Program-made: the position numbers and the translations under genes
NCBI GenBank assembly: GCA_050013615.1
Contig: JBEKEX010000002.1
Coordinates: 8,845-72,844, forward strand
Direction of reading: 5' to 3'
Length of the DNA: 64,000 bases
DNA from: JBEKEX01 sp050013615
GTDB lineage: Bacteria; Chloroflexota; Anaerolineae; Anaerolineales; Anaerolineaceae
Notes under the pieces: model-generated
Told to the model about the DNA's origin: nothing
Database searches by the model: none
Seen by the model: only the letters and a program-made list of their open reading frames with translations
Shown here: positions 9,053-17,864 of the stretch, piece by piece
How positions within the stretch are numbered: position 1 is the stretch's first letter
Layout: every line of letters begins with the position of its first letter

Positions 9053-9832
9053 ATGGCTATTGCTCAACTGGATATGGAAGTGGTTTACGAGCGCCCCGAA
9101 GCGCTGACGGACACCGCCACGCATTACTGCCCCGGCTGCACTCATGGCATTGCGCACCGCCTGGTGGCAGAAGTGATCGACGAGATGGGCGTACGCGAGC
9201 GCACCATCGGCGTGGCTTCGGTCGGCTGCTCGGTGTTCGCCTACAATTATTTCGATTTCGATTGGGTGCAAGCGCCCCATGGGCGTGCACCGGCCATGGC
9301 AACCGGCGTCAAACGCGTTCTGCCCGACCGGGTGGTCTTCACCTACCAGGGTGATGGCGATCTGGCATCCATCGGCATGGCCGAGATCGTGCACGCCGCC
9401 GCCCGCGGTGAGAACATCACCGTCATTTTCATCAACAACGCCAACTACGGCATGACCGGCGGCCAAATGGCGCCGACCACCTTACCGGGCATGAAGACCA
9501 CCACATCTCCCAACGGGCGTGATGTGGAACAGATGGGTTACCCCATCCGCGCCTCCGAATTACTGGCCACCCTGGATGGGGCCAGCTACGTTGTCCGGCG
9601 AAGCCTGCACGACCCCAAGAACATCCGTCTGGCCAAAAAAGCCATCCGCACCGCCTTCGAGACGCAGGTGCGCGGCCTGGGATTTTCCATGGTCGAACTG
9701 CTTTCCACCTGCCCCACCAACTGGGGCATGACACCGCAGGAAGCGCTCAAGTGGATGGAAGAGAAAATGGTGCCGTATTTCCCGCTAAAAGACTTCAAAG
9801 TCCACCCCATGCTAGCCGAGATCAAGGTCTAG
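9053..9832 (+). CDS. korB: 2-oxoacid:ferredoxin oxidoreductase, beta subunit (TPP-binding)
   Basis: The 259-residue subunit carries the TPP diphosphate site: GDGDLASIG followed by [16 protein letters not shown]. The cluster-linked [13 protein letters not shown] motif is near its N-terminus. Two in-frame ATGs are possible. The one at 9044 abuts the AGGAG of the ribosome site, so the ATG at 9053, about nine bases further on, is preferred. It follows the alpha gene by 12 bases, and together they form the catalytic heterodimer. Confidence 0.9.
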   Translation: MAIAQLDMEVVYERPEALTDTATHYCPGCTHGIAHRLVAEVIDEMGVRERTIGVASVGCSVFAYNYFDFDWVQAPHGRAPAMATGVKRVLPDRVVFTYQGDGDLASIGMAEIVHAAARGENITVIFINNANYGMTGGQMAPTTLPGMKTTTSPNGRDVEQMGYPIRASELLATLDGASYVVRRSLHDPKNIRLAKKAIRTAFETQVRGLGFSMVELLSTCPTNWGMTPQEALKWMEEKMVPYFPLKDFKVHPMLAEIKV

Positions 9833-9843
9833 GGAGGAAACCC

Positions 9844-10383
9844 ATGCAAACTGAGATCATCATCGCTGGATTTGGCGGTCAAGGTGTGCTTTTTGCCGGG
9901 CAGCTTTTATCCTATGCTGCATTGGATGAAAAAAAAGAAGTGACCTGGATCCCCTCTTACGGCCCTGAAATGCGCGGCGGCACGGCCAATTGCACTGTGA
10001 TCATCGCCGACGAAGAGATCGGCTCGCCGCTGGTGCGCAACCCACAGGCAGTTATTGCCATGAACCTGCCCTCTTTGGACAAGTACGAACCGCTTGTCAA
10101 ACCGGGCGGGGTATTGGTCGTAAACGCCTCCATGGTGGATCGAGATGTCGCACGCGAAGACATCAAGGTGGTCACCATCGCCGGCAATGAGATCGCCGAG
10201 AAGATCGGCGATAAGCGCATGACCAACATGGTGCTGCTGGGCGGACTATTGGTCAATCAACCCGTGCTGCCGCTCGAAGCCATCGAAAAAGCCCTGAAAG
10301 ACCACCTCCCCGAACGCCATCACAAGCTGTTGCCGCTCAATTACCAGGCGCTGCGCGAAGGCGCAAAGTTTGTGGTCAATTAA
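9844..10383 (+). CDS. korC: 2-oxoacid:ferredoxin oxidoreductase, gamma subunit
   Basis: The 179-residue subunit starts at the ATG at 9844 behind GGGAGGAAACCC. The hallmark glycine-rich start IIAGFGGQGVLFAGQLL is present, followed by WIPSYGPEMRGGTANC, both characteristic of this POR/KOR gamma family. It ends the operon before a strong terminator. The last 17 codons and the terminator are repeated as a remnant near 27.8 kb, with the same protein sequence but several silent base changes. Confidence 0.9.
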   Translation: MQTEIIIAGFGGQGVLFAGQLLSYAALDEKKEVTWIPSYGPEMRGGTANCTVIIADEEIGSPLVRNPQAVIAMNLPSLDKYEPLVKPGGVLVVNASMVDRDVAREDIKVVTIAGNEIAEKIGDKRMTNMVLLGGLLVNQPVLPLEAIEKALKDHLPERHHKLLPLNYQALREGAKFVVN

Positions 10384-10614
10384 CCATCCAAAGCGTGATC
10401 GAAAAGCTTAAAATAAACAACTTGGCCGGCAATCAATGCCGGCCATTTTTTGTGTGTAAGTGCTCGCGAGACCGTCAGGAAGACGACCAGTCCTGATCGA
10501 CCAGCACCCAGCCCAATGAATCGGCTGCCTTCTGCTTCTGGAAATGCCCACCGCTGTCGACGCTTCCGGTGAAAACGTCATTGGCCATATCGAGCACTTC
10601 CCCCTGCCGCTCGA
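10331..10614. repeat. direct repeat copy A flanking a 17-kb island
   Basis: This segment spans the 3' end of the oxidoreductase gamma gene, the shared terminator and the 3' end of the exporter ATPase gene. It matches 27822-28103 in the same orientation at roughly 85% by eye. The worst match is the short spacer after the gamma stop codon. Confidence 0.9.
10424..10450. terminator. bidirectional terminator between convergent korC and exporter ATPase genes
   Basis: GGCCGGCA at 10424-10431 pairs with TGCCGGCC at 10437-10444, followed by ATTTTTT. On the other strand the stem is followed by a weaker AAG/TTG stretch, so termination of the plus-strand operon is better supported. Confidence 0.85.
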
Positions 10615-11734
10615 TTTGAAGAGAAATACTGATGTTACCCGGGGCAATGGGAAATTTAGTGATCTTACACGTCACAGAACCTGTTCGGGACTTCAATTTC
10701 AACGACCCGGCGGTTGTTCTCGTGGAAAGATTCGAGATGACGTCCCCGTTCAGCGTCTTCAGCAAGATCGAAAAATTGACGTCCGTCACAGGCGTGGGAT
10801 AGCTCGTCTCGTACTCGATCACAAAGCTCGTGGGCGAACCGCTCGTCAGCGTATCCACGACCGCCCCATGCTCGCCGCGGATGGTAAACCCGGTGATCTT
10901 TATCGGCCCGGCCGGCAGCCCCTGGCGGCTTTCTTCGAGCTCATACTTGCTTTCCGACACGACAGAAGAGAGGTAGTACTCGACTGCATCCGACACGCGG
11001 CCAAGCGGGAACGCTACATTTCCGTGTTCGAGTACCATCGCCTGGTTGCATAGGGAAGCCACCGTGGTCATATTATGGCTGATAAAAAGGATCGTCCCGC
11101 CATTCAAAGAGACTTCCTTGATCTTGGCTATACTTTTCTGTTGGAAAGCCGCGTCCCCCACCGACAAGACCTCATCGACCAACAAAACCTGCGGGTGCAG
11201 GTGAGCTGCCACTGAAAAAGCCAAGCGCACTTCCATGCCTGAGGAGAAGCGCTTGACCGGTGTATCGAGGAATTGCTCGACGCCCGAGAACGCCACGATC
11301 TCGTCGAATTTCTTCTTGATCTCGGCTCGCGACATCCCTATGATCGATCCGCTGATAAAAATATTTTCCCTGCCGGTCAACTCGGAGTGGAAACCGGTGC
11401 CTACTTCGAGCAGTGAGCCCACTCTGCCATAGATGGTGACCCTGCCGGTCGTGGGTTGCGTGACGCGGCTCAAGATTTTGAGCAGAGTGCTCTTCCCTGC
11501 CCCGTTCCTGCCGATGATACCGATGATATCACCTTCATTGGCTTCGAAGGAAACATCCTGGAGCGCCCAAAAAGTGGTGTACTTGCCTTGGCCTGTCCCA
11601 TTGCGGAGTCGATTCGCAAAGTTCATTACATCATCGACCAGTACGCGCTGATTCTGGCGCCAGCCTATCCCAGTGTTAGGGCGGAGCCTGTAGCGTTTAG
11701 AGATGCTCTCTGTTCGGAGAATAAAATCAGACAT
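10475..11734 (-). CDS. wzt: polysaccharide ABC exporter, ATPase with C-terminal Wzt-like domain
   Basis: The 419-residue protein has an N-terminal ABC ATPase (Walker A GRNGAGKST, signature RFSSGMEVRL, Walker B VLLVDEVLSVGD, switch SHNM). A C-terminal beta-sandwich of about 150 residues follows (ITGFTIRGEHG, VDTLTSGSPTSFVIEYE), as in Wzt proteins that recognise the sugar chain. The SSGM signature and the GRVGSLLEVGTGFHSELTG loop are typical of O-antigen and teichoic acid exporters. It overlaps the permease gene by one base (TGATG). The complex moves undecaprenyl-linked polysaccharide across the membrane. The last ~46 codons recur as a pseudogene at 27964-28103. Confidence 0.9.
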   Translation of the reverse strand: MSDFILRTESISKRYRLRPNTGIGWRQNQRVLVDDVMNFANRLRNGTGQGKYTTFWALQDVSFEANEGDIIGIIGRNGAGKSTLLKILSRVTQPTTGRVTIYGRVGSLLEVGTGFHSELTGRENIFISGSIIGMSRAEIKKKFDEIVAFSGVEQFLDTPVKRFSSGMEVRLAFSVAAHLHPQVLLVDEVLSVGDAAFQQKSIAKIKEVSLNGGTILFISHNMTTVASLCNQAMVLEHGNVAFPLGRVSDAVEYYLSSVVSESKYELEESRQGLPAGPIKITGFTIRGEHGAVVDTLTSGSPTSFVIEYETSYPTPVTDVNFSILLKTLNGDVISNLSTRTTAGSLKLKSRTGSVTCKITKFPIAPGNISISLQIERQGEVLDMANDVFTGSVDSGGHFQKQKAADSLGWVLVDQDWSSS

Positions 11735-12588
11735 CAGATATAATCCGCAAAACTTCGCTCTAAGCGACTAAAGATGAACAGGCCGATGATAAAAATGATG
11801 CAGGAGGCGATAGCCGAATAAACGAGGGACTGCAAAGGAAAGTCGATGGTGGTAAAGAATGCCCAACGGAAGCCATTGATCAAGCCAACGATTGGGTTCA
11901 AATCGTAGATCCAGCTCCAACTTGCCGGGATCAACTTGGCCGAATACGCCAGCGGTGAGGCAAACATCCACACCTGGATGATGAACGGCAGAGCATAGGA
12001 AAAATCACGATAATAAACATTGAGAGCAGCAAAAATGGTCCCCACCCCGATCGCAAGCATCAGAACAAAAACAACCAGCACGGGGATGATGAGCAAATTC
12101 AGTGAGAATGGCATCCGGTACACCAATAACAAAATGACCAAAACGGCCAGCGATACCAAGAAATCGACCAGCGTGGAAAGGGCTTCTGAAATCGGAAGGA
12201 TGATGCGGGGAAAAAATATCTTGGTGATAAGCCGCAAATCCTTGGTCAGGCTGTCGCTGGAACGTTGGAGCGATTGTGCGAAAATATTCCACGGCAATAG
12301 ACCCGAAAAAGCGTACAAAGAATAATTGATATTCTCCGAAGGTGCTTTCATCAATTGGCCGAAGATGAGGGTAAAGATGACCGTGGTCAACAACGGTTGA
12401 AGAATGACCCAGGTGACGCCTAGAAATGTTTGGCGGTAGCGGAGCTGCACTTCGCGCATCGCCAGCATCCAGAGCAGTTCACGATGTTCCCATAATTCTT
12501 TGAGATTGAGGTTGAACCACTTTTCGGACGGCTCGATGACCATTTTTTTTAGCTTTGGGGGGTCCGGCATTTTCTCAACCGACATCAT
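11734..12588 (-). CDS. wzm: polysaccharide ABC exporter, permease (ABC-2 type)
   Basis: The 284-residue permease has an amphipathic N-terminus (WFNLNLKELWEHRELLWML), the conserved REVQLRYRQTFLGVTWVILQP entry to helix 1 (written here in part of its length), and about six membrane segments. It pairs with the ATPase encoded immediately downstream. Its own promoter must lie in the AT-rich stretch after 12588. Substrate chains are presumably assembled by glycosyltransferases elsewhere, some perhaps at 23.4-27.5 kb. Confidence 0.9.
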   Translation of the reverse strand: MMSVEKMPDPPKLKKMVIEPSEKWFNLNLKELWEHRELLWMLAMREVQLRYRQTFLGVTWVILQPLLTTVIFTLIFGQLMKAPSENINYSLYAFSGLLPWNIFAQSLQRSSDSLTKDLRLITKIFFPRIILPISEALSTLVDFLVSLAVLVILLLVYRMPFSLNLLIIPVLVVFVLMLAIGVGTIFAALNVYYRDFSYALPFIIQVWMFASPLAYSAKLIPASWSWIYDLNPIVGLINGFRWAFFTTIDFPLQSLVYSAIASCIIFIIGLFIFSRLERSFADYI

Positions 12589-12809
12589 TTTTTCCTTTAT
12601 CGGGAATTCGATTCAGCAAAAAGCAAAATTCTGATTTTTCTATATTATTGCGAATGATTGGCTCCCAATTAAATAACCCGAATTTCCCTTCCACGCTTGC
12701 ATTTTCTTGTTAGCGAGCCTGCGCATTATTATACCGTAAGCTATACGCTTCGGCAAAATCGACCAAGCTCAATCAAATCTTTTACTCATGAAACGAGCTT
12801 ATAAAATGA

Positions 12810-12837
12810 TTGACTTAGGATAGCAAATCTCTATAAT
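12810..12837 (+). promoter_or_regulatory. sigma70-like promoter for the methyltransferase gene
   Basis: TTGACT at 12810-12815 and TATAAT at 12832-12837 are separated by 16 bases. The rest of the 361-base gap 12589-12949 is AT-rich and shows nothing else I recognise. Confidence 0.65.
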
Positions 12838-12949
12838 GGTCTTATAAAATTGGCAATCTCAATACTTGCCAGTAACAACCTGATGCGGTGACCCTCAACA
12901 GGGGTTATTATATTCTTTGCCAATCGAATTCGAAAACCTGAATAATGGG

Positions 12950-13624
12950 ATGAATATGGAAACTTTGCAAGAACGTGCCAACAAGATTAAAGCAGAAGGG
13001 ATCTTCCTCGGTGGTGTTCCTCAACGATTTGAGATTGCCGGCCGAACACTTTTAATCACCCTGTTGAGTGAGGGTTTACATCCTTATTCCAAAGTCCTGG
13101 ACATTGGCTGCGGATGCCTGCGTGGGGGATATTGGCTTATTCACTTCCTTGATAAAAACCGCTATTTTGGCATAGAGCCCAACAAGAAAATGCTCGATGC
13201 AGGGCTCCAATATCTTTTGGAGCCGGGGTTATACGAGGAAAAGAATCCGCACTTCGATAATAATTCGGATTTTAACTTTGATGTCTTCAAGGAAAAGTTC
13301 GATTTTCTCGTGGCGCTTTCGATATGGACCCACGCTTCGAAGCCCCAAATTCAAAGCATGCTGGATGGTTTTGTCAGTACCACCGACACAAAAGGGGTAT
13401 TTATCACCTCGTACTATCCCGCGACGATATTCAAACCTGATTACAAGGGCGCAAACTGGATCGGGGCTGGGAATCCTGCACAACCGCACGGGATGATCCA
13501 TCACAGTCTTGGATGGATCAAAGCCGAATGTGAAAAAAGAGGGTTGGTTGCCCAAGAGGTTCCGGAAAAGGCGTACCAATACTGGAATCAAACCTGGCTG
13601 AAGATTAGCCATAAAGCGGCCTGA
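12950..13624 (+). CDS. class I SAM-dependent methyltransferase
   Basis: A 224-residue protein from the ATG at 12950 (a TTG at 12917 or ATG at 12956 is also possible; none has a strong ribosome site). The nucleotide-binding motif VLDIGCGCLRGGYWL lies near residue 50, followed by FGIEPNKKMLDAG as the acidic loop. The rest has no substrate-defining motif that I know. It lies between the polysaccharide exporter and an A-T-TE synthetase. It may methylate a sugar chain end or the product of the synthetase pathway; both are guesses. Confidence 0.75.
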   Translation: MNMETLQERANKIKAEGIFLGGVPQRFEIAGRTLLITLLSEGLHPYSKVLDIGCGCLRGGYWLIHFLDKNRYFGIEPNKKMLDAGLQYLLEPGLYEEKNPHFDNNSDFNFDVFKEKFDFLVALSIWTHASKPQIQSMLDGFVSTTDTKGVFITSYYPATIFKPDYKGANWIGAGNPAQPHGMIHHSLGWIKAECEKRGLVAQEVPEKAYQYWNQTWLKISHKAA

Positions 13625-13669
13625 ATCCTTCAGTAAGTTTGACCTTTTATCAAGCGATGAATAACTCTA

Positions 13670-16306
13670 TCATGAAATTTCTTCGATATATCGCTGAATG
13701 ATCTCAGCCACTTGACTCACTGCCGGCTCGAACAAGATACTCCCATGATAGCAATCCAAAGGATGAATGACCAATTCACCTAAGGAAACCCGATTCCAGC
13801 CATTGGTTGGATTCTTTGAAGCCGGCCCGCGAATGGCCTTGAAAAGGATCACCCGTCCCGGGTAAGGGAGCACCTGGTATTCCCGCGTCGCCTGACGGTT
13901 AACCTTTTCCATCTGGAGGATGCTTACCGGAAGCGCAATCTGCCTGGTTTTTTTCGATTTTCCACGGTGACTTTCCAAAAACCGCTCAACCCTTTGCTGA
14001 CCAATCTCCCGGTAGAACCGCAGATAATCCATTTTCCCTTGCCAATTAGATTTTAACAGAATGGTGAAGTGCTTCTTGATCAACATTTCATAATAAGGCA
14101 CACTCTTCTTTTCGCGATAACCATCGCTTATTGACTCTTCCATATTATATGTGTCCAGCATCACTAGCACGGGAACTTGTTTGTCGGTTTTCAACAACTG
14201 TTGGGCCATTTCGTAGGCAATCTTGCCACCTGATGATTCGCCAATGAGCACGTAGGGGCCATGCGAATAGAGCTTTTTGATCTCGGCCAGGTAATAAGCA
14301 GCCATGGTTTCGATCGAGCGCGAAATCTGCTCCCGGTTGTCGTTGCTCAAATCCTGCAAAGCGAACACCGGTGTCTGAGGATCGATCTTTTTAGCCAGGT
14401 GACGGATCCGGGTAGGATAACCGCCTTTGCCCGGAATAAAGAACAAAGGGGCATGGTCACCCTCGGTATTGATGGGAATAATGGGTGAATAATTTTGTGC
14501 CTCATCCTCGTTTCGGATCAGTTCCGCTTGCTTGCGGATGGTGGGGGCAATCAGAAGTGTCGAGACCGGCAAATTCTTGCCCAAGGCTTCTTCGATGGCG
14601 GCAAAAATGAGCGCACCGATAAGCGAATCGCCACCCACTTCGAAGAAATCGTCTGTGACACCAACCCCGTTGACGCCGATTTGTTCTTCCCAGATCGCCA
14701 TCAATTGCTTTTCCAGCTCATCGGCAGGGGGTACGTAATCATTGGAAAGCGGCGGCCGAACCATTTTTGGAAGCGGAAATTGGTTGATGGCCACTTTACC
14801 GCTCATGGTTAATGGAAATTCATCGAGCTCGATTAAATAATGAGGCAGCACAGCCGCTGGCAACCGTTCGGCCAAATATTTGCGGAGATCCGAGACAGGA
14901 ATTTGAATGCCTTTTTCCGCAACAAAATATAAAGCCAGTCTCTTGTTCCCATTGTGATCCTCAAAAGTTCGAGAGGCAACCTGGACAATGCCAGGGTAGG
15001 AAAGTATATAATTCTCGATGCTCTCCAGTTCGATTCGGATCCCGCGAATCTTGACCATGTTGTCGATCCTGCCTAGGTGTACCAATTGACCATCGGATCG
15101 CAGCGTCCCCAGATCGCCCGTTTTGAAATATTGCCATCCCGGATGATCAGGGTCGGGAATAAACCTCTCCTGGGTCAGTTTCGAATTATTGATATATCCT
15201 CTCGCCAAGACATCCCCATAGACAACGATCTCGCCCTCCTGGTCGGGCGGCAAGGGGCACCCCTGCTCATCCCAAATATAAACTTTTATATCCTCATAAG
15301 GCTCCCCGCAGGGAAGATTATCCTGCCCAAAGTTAAAATCGATCGGAAAGAATGTAGAAGAAACAGCCTGCGTTTCCGTGGAAGCAAAACCAAGCTGGAT
15401 TCGCTTCACACCAGGAAAATATTTCTTGATATCCTGAATATCCTTAGGAAGCCTCTTCTCTGATCCCACATGAACAGTGTTGACACACGGAAATTTATCA
15501 TTTGGGCCTAATATACTGACCATGCTTCGGAATAGCGTAGAAGTAGATCGATAAACAGTAATCTGTTGCTGGCGAATCCAATTGGGCAAGTCAGCAAAGC
15601 CATCTTCTTTGACATCGTAATAACAAATCGTAAAGCCGGACACCAGTGCGTTAAAAACAAGAAGATGTAAACCGGAATAAGCAAATGTAGCTAATTGCAA
15701 AACACGGTCACTCGGTTCAAGGCTATGAGTTGATACTTTAAGAAACGCGGCCCGGCCTAAATAACGATAGTCTTCGATGGCACCTTTCGGCTGACCAGTC
15801 GAGCCTGATGTGAATAGAATTTGCACAATATCACCCGAAGAATAATTCACCTCCGGTTCGCTAATTTCTTGCTCAAAATCCACTTCATCGAGGTTAAGGA
15901 TCATGACTTTATCCCCCACCAGGGAGCGGATCTGATCTAAATAAGAACTGACAGTCAAAATGACTCTAATCTCAGCATTATCGAGCATATAACGAAGCGT
16001 CGATTCTGGATAGTTCATGCTCAGCGGGACAAAGTAATTTCTGGATTTCAAGATCCCTATCATGGACGGGATGATCTTGGAGTGATCATTCATAAACAAG
16101 CCAACCCCCAAGCCCGTTTTGCCTTTTTCAAGTTCCTGGATACGCGCAAAGATAACATTGGCCCGTTGGTTAATTTCGGCATAGGTCAATGATCCATTTT
16201 TAGTGACCAAAAATTCTTTATCCGCGTATTCACGGACAGTCTGCTTAGCCAATTTCCAATAATTATTAATGTAATCATCTCGCGTGAATTCACTACGCAT
16301 CATCAA
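13670..16306 (-). CDS. stand-alone A-T-TE synthetase (adenylation, carrier, thioesterase), copy 1
   Basis: An 878-residue NRPS-like enzyme without a condensation domain. The adenylation domain covers residues ~15-510: A3 LFTSGSTG (164-171), A5 GFASTETQA (306-314), A7 YFKTGDLG, A8 GRIDNMVKIRG, and catalytic Lys in SGK (~504). The carrier domain is at ~525-600, with the phosphopantetheine Ser in GGDSL at 561. The thioesterase is at ~610-878, with nucleophile Ser691 in GESSG and a late HG pair. At core A4, where amino-acid-activating domains have an Asp that binds the alpha-amine, this protein has FAYSG, so a substrate without a free alpha-amine is suggested. No phosphopantetheinyl transferase is nearby. 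It lies 200 bases downstream of a binding lipoprotein gene on the same strand and resembles 19042-21669 throughout. Confidence 0.88.
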   Translation of the reverse strand: MMMRSEFTRDDYINNYWKLAKQTVREYADKEFLVTKNGSLTYAEINQRANVIFARIQELEKGKTGLGVGLFMNDHSKIIPSMIGILKSRNYFVPLSMNYPESTLRYMLDNAEIRVILTVSSYLDQIRSLVGDKVMILNLDEVDFEQEISEPEVNYSSGDIVQILFTSGSTGQPKGAIEDYRYLGRAAFLKVSTHSLEPSDRVLQLATFAYSGLHLLVFNALVSGFTICYYDVKEDGFADLPNWIRQQQITVYRSTSTLFRSMVSILGPNDKFPCVNTVHVGSEKRLPKDIQDIKKYFPGVKRIQLGFASTETQAVSSTFFPIDFNFGQDNLPCGEPYEDIKVYIWDEQGCPLPPDQEGEIVVYGDVLARGYINNSKLTQERFIPDPDHPGWQYFKTGDLGTLRSDGQLVHLGRIDNMVKIRGIRIELESIENYILSYPGIVQVASRTFEDHNGNKRLALYFVAEKGIQIPVSDLRKYLAERLPAAVLPHYLIELDEFPLTMSGKVAINQFPLPKMVRPPLSNDYVPPADELEKQLMAIWEEQIGVNGVGVTDDFFEVGGDSLIGALIFAAIEEALGKNLPVSTLLIAPTIRKQAELIRNEDEAQNYSPIIPINTEGDHAPLFFIPGKGGYPTRIRHLAKKIDPQTPVFALQDLSNDNREQISRSIETMAAYYLAEIKKLYSHGPYVLIGESSGGKIAYEMAQQLLKTDKQVPVLVMLDTYNMEESISDGYREKKSVPYYEMLIKKHFTILLKSNWQGKMDYLRFYREIGQQRVERFLESHRGKSKKTRQIALPVSILQMEKVNRQATREYQVLPYPGRVILFKAIRGPASKNPTNGWNRVSLGELVIHPLDCYHGSILFEPAVSQVAEIIQRYIEEIS

Positions 16307-16325
16307 TGTCCTTTTGATAATAAGA

Positions 16326-16352
16326 GGCGGGAATAAACTTGTTCTTCCCGCC
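16326..16352 (-). terminator. hairpin between lipoprotein gene and A-T-TE gene, possible attenuator
   Basis: GGCGGGAA at 16326-16333 pairs with TTCCCGCC at 16345-16352. On the minus strand it is followed by TCTTATTA, a poor T-run, so it may only partly stop transcription from the lipoprotein gene into the synthetase gene. Confidence 0.5.
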
Positions 16353-16506
16353 CCGCTATTTCAATCTACTGGTGAAGTAACTCCATTCACTTGAGCGCTC
16401 GTATCTCCTGGTCGGTCAAAATCACCCTCCAAACCAGTTCCTACAAAAGGTGAAAAACAATTTGGAGGTCAAAAAAAAAGAATCTATAGTAAAGCCTCTA
16501 CCATAT

Positions 16507-17595
16507 TTATGGGTTGAGCAACTTTTGCCCTGCGGCAAGGAAGCTCGGATCCCAGAATTGATCCTCGGTAATGGGTTGTGCCAATTGACCTTGTGCGATT
16601 GACCATTTCTGGAAATTGTCCACTCCCGAAAAATTAATCGAACCATCTACGCTGATTGGTATCCAGCAGGAGGTTTTCAGATCTGGAATGCTGACTTTCG
16701 TCGCATCAGACACGATCTGCAAATTCCGGTCGGTCTTTCCCAGGTTGTATTGTTGAACACCCTTCAAGTAAGCAGCCATGAAGCGTGCGCCGACATCCGG
16801 GTGGTCCACCAGCAGATTCTTACCAAAGGCCAGGATCGCGAGTTGTGTTGTTCCCACAACATCTTGCGCTCCGGTTAAAACAACCGCATTTCCAGTAGCC
16901 ATCAACTTTGTTACCCACAGCTCTGGCGCAACAATTGCAGCCACCGATTTATTATTGAGTGCATCAACGTAACCGGCTGTGGGAACATTATTTAATACTA
17001 CATCATTTAAAGTTAAGCCAGCCTGCGCCAAATATGCGCTTAAAAAATATCCGCTTGTCCCGGAATTCGTGGATACGATGATCTGGCCTTTCAAATCCGC
17101 CGCTTTGGTAATCTTTCCACTATCATACAAATCTTTGCGCACCATAATGCCCACGTAAGTGCAGCTATCGCCAGGAGCTATGTGTCCCCGGTCTGCTACC
17201 ACTTTGACATTTTTCTCCTGACCCAAGACATTTAAAAGTCCAGCATCAATGGAACTGGCGTAGGCATCCAGGTCACCAGAAACTAGCAAAGGAAGTGCTT
17301 CGTTCGACTTATTGACGGTGACATAATCAACTTTGATGCCATATTCCGTAAAATACCCCTCTGCTTCTGCGATGAAAATTGGCGCAAAACTGGGAACTGA
17401 AGAACTGTTAATTTTCACTGTGACCATCTCGTACGTGGCAGTTTGTGCCGATGTTGCCATGACCGGCTGTGTGGTTGATACAACGGTGTCAACTGCCGTG
17501 GAGCTTTGGCTGGCCCCAGTAGTTGTTGCGCCGCTGCAGCTACTTAATAGAACCGCGATAAATACAAGCAAAGTAGGTAACAAATTCCTCTTCAT
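16507..17595 (-). CDS. NMT1/TauA-type solute-binding lipoprotein, copy 1
   Basis: A 362-residue protein from the ATG at 17595 behind GGAGGAG. The signal peptide ends in a lipobox (VLLSSC), so it is a lipoprotein. A Ser/Thr-rich linker is followed by the NMT1/nitrate-sulfonate binding fold (PSFAPIFIAEAEGYFTEYGI, VSGDLDAYASSIDAGLL, RKDLYDSGKI, DLKGQIIVST, YLAQAGLTLNDV). This family binds small aromatic or nitrogen/sulfur compounds such as taurine, nitrate, thiamine precursors or phthalate. Ligand cannot be read. It is a paralogue of 17865-18938 and is transcribed divergently from it. No importer genes follow it on its own strand, so it presumably shares the importer at 21.7-23.2 kb. Confidence 0.85.
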   Translation of the reverse strand: MKRNLLPTLLVFIAVLLSSCSGATTTGASQSSTAVDTVVSTTQPVMATSAQTATYEMVTVKINSSSVPSFAPIFIAEAEGYFTEYGIKVDYVTVNKSNEALPLLVSGDLDAYASSIDAGLLNVLGQEKNVKVVADRGHIAPGDSCTYVGIMVRKDLYDSGKITKAADLKGQIIVSTNSGTSGYFLSAYLAQAGLTLNDVVLNNVPTAGYVDALNNKSVAAIVAPELWVTKLMATGNAVVLTGAQDVVGTTQLAILAFGKNLLVDHPDVGARFMAAYLKGVQQYNLGKTDRNLQIVSDATKVSIPDLKTSCWIPISVDGSINFSGVDNFQKWSIAQGQLAQPITEDQFWDPSFLAAGQKLLNP

Positions 17596-17641
17596 CACTT
17601 CTCCTCCGTTTGAGAACATAATTTACCTAGCCTAGACACAC

Positions 17642-17818
17642 ATTATACTAAATTCGCAAAAACTAATAAAGCATTACCTCCTACAACCGCCAAAAATCAA
17701 CTACAAGTGAACATTCGATGTATGATATGTCCTTGCAAGTTCACTATCACCTATCGAGCCATAATTTTTCAAAACGATATCCGTTTTATTGCATATCCAT
17801 GATTATTTAATATATAAT
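17642..17818. promoter_or_regulatory. divergent promoter region with inverted-repeat operator candidate
   Basis: The 269-base space between the two lipoprotein genes holds a minus-strand TATAAT at 17647-17642 and a plus-strand pair TTGCAT (17789-17794)/TATAAT (17813-17818) with an 18-base spacer. Just upstream of the plus -35, AAAACG (17771-17776) and CGTTTT (17782-17787) form an inverted repeat around ATATC. This is a good place for a shared regulator, but none is encoded nearby. Confidence 0.5.
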
Positions 17819-17864
17819 TAACCCCATCAGGTAATTATTACAATTTTTCATGTTTGGAGGAGTC

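Noticed and set aside
10544..11053. 169-residue plus-strand frame
   Set aside because: Antisense to the exporter ATPase gene, which has all ABC motifs.
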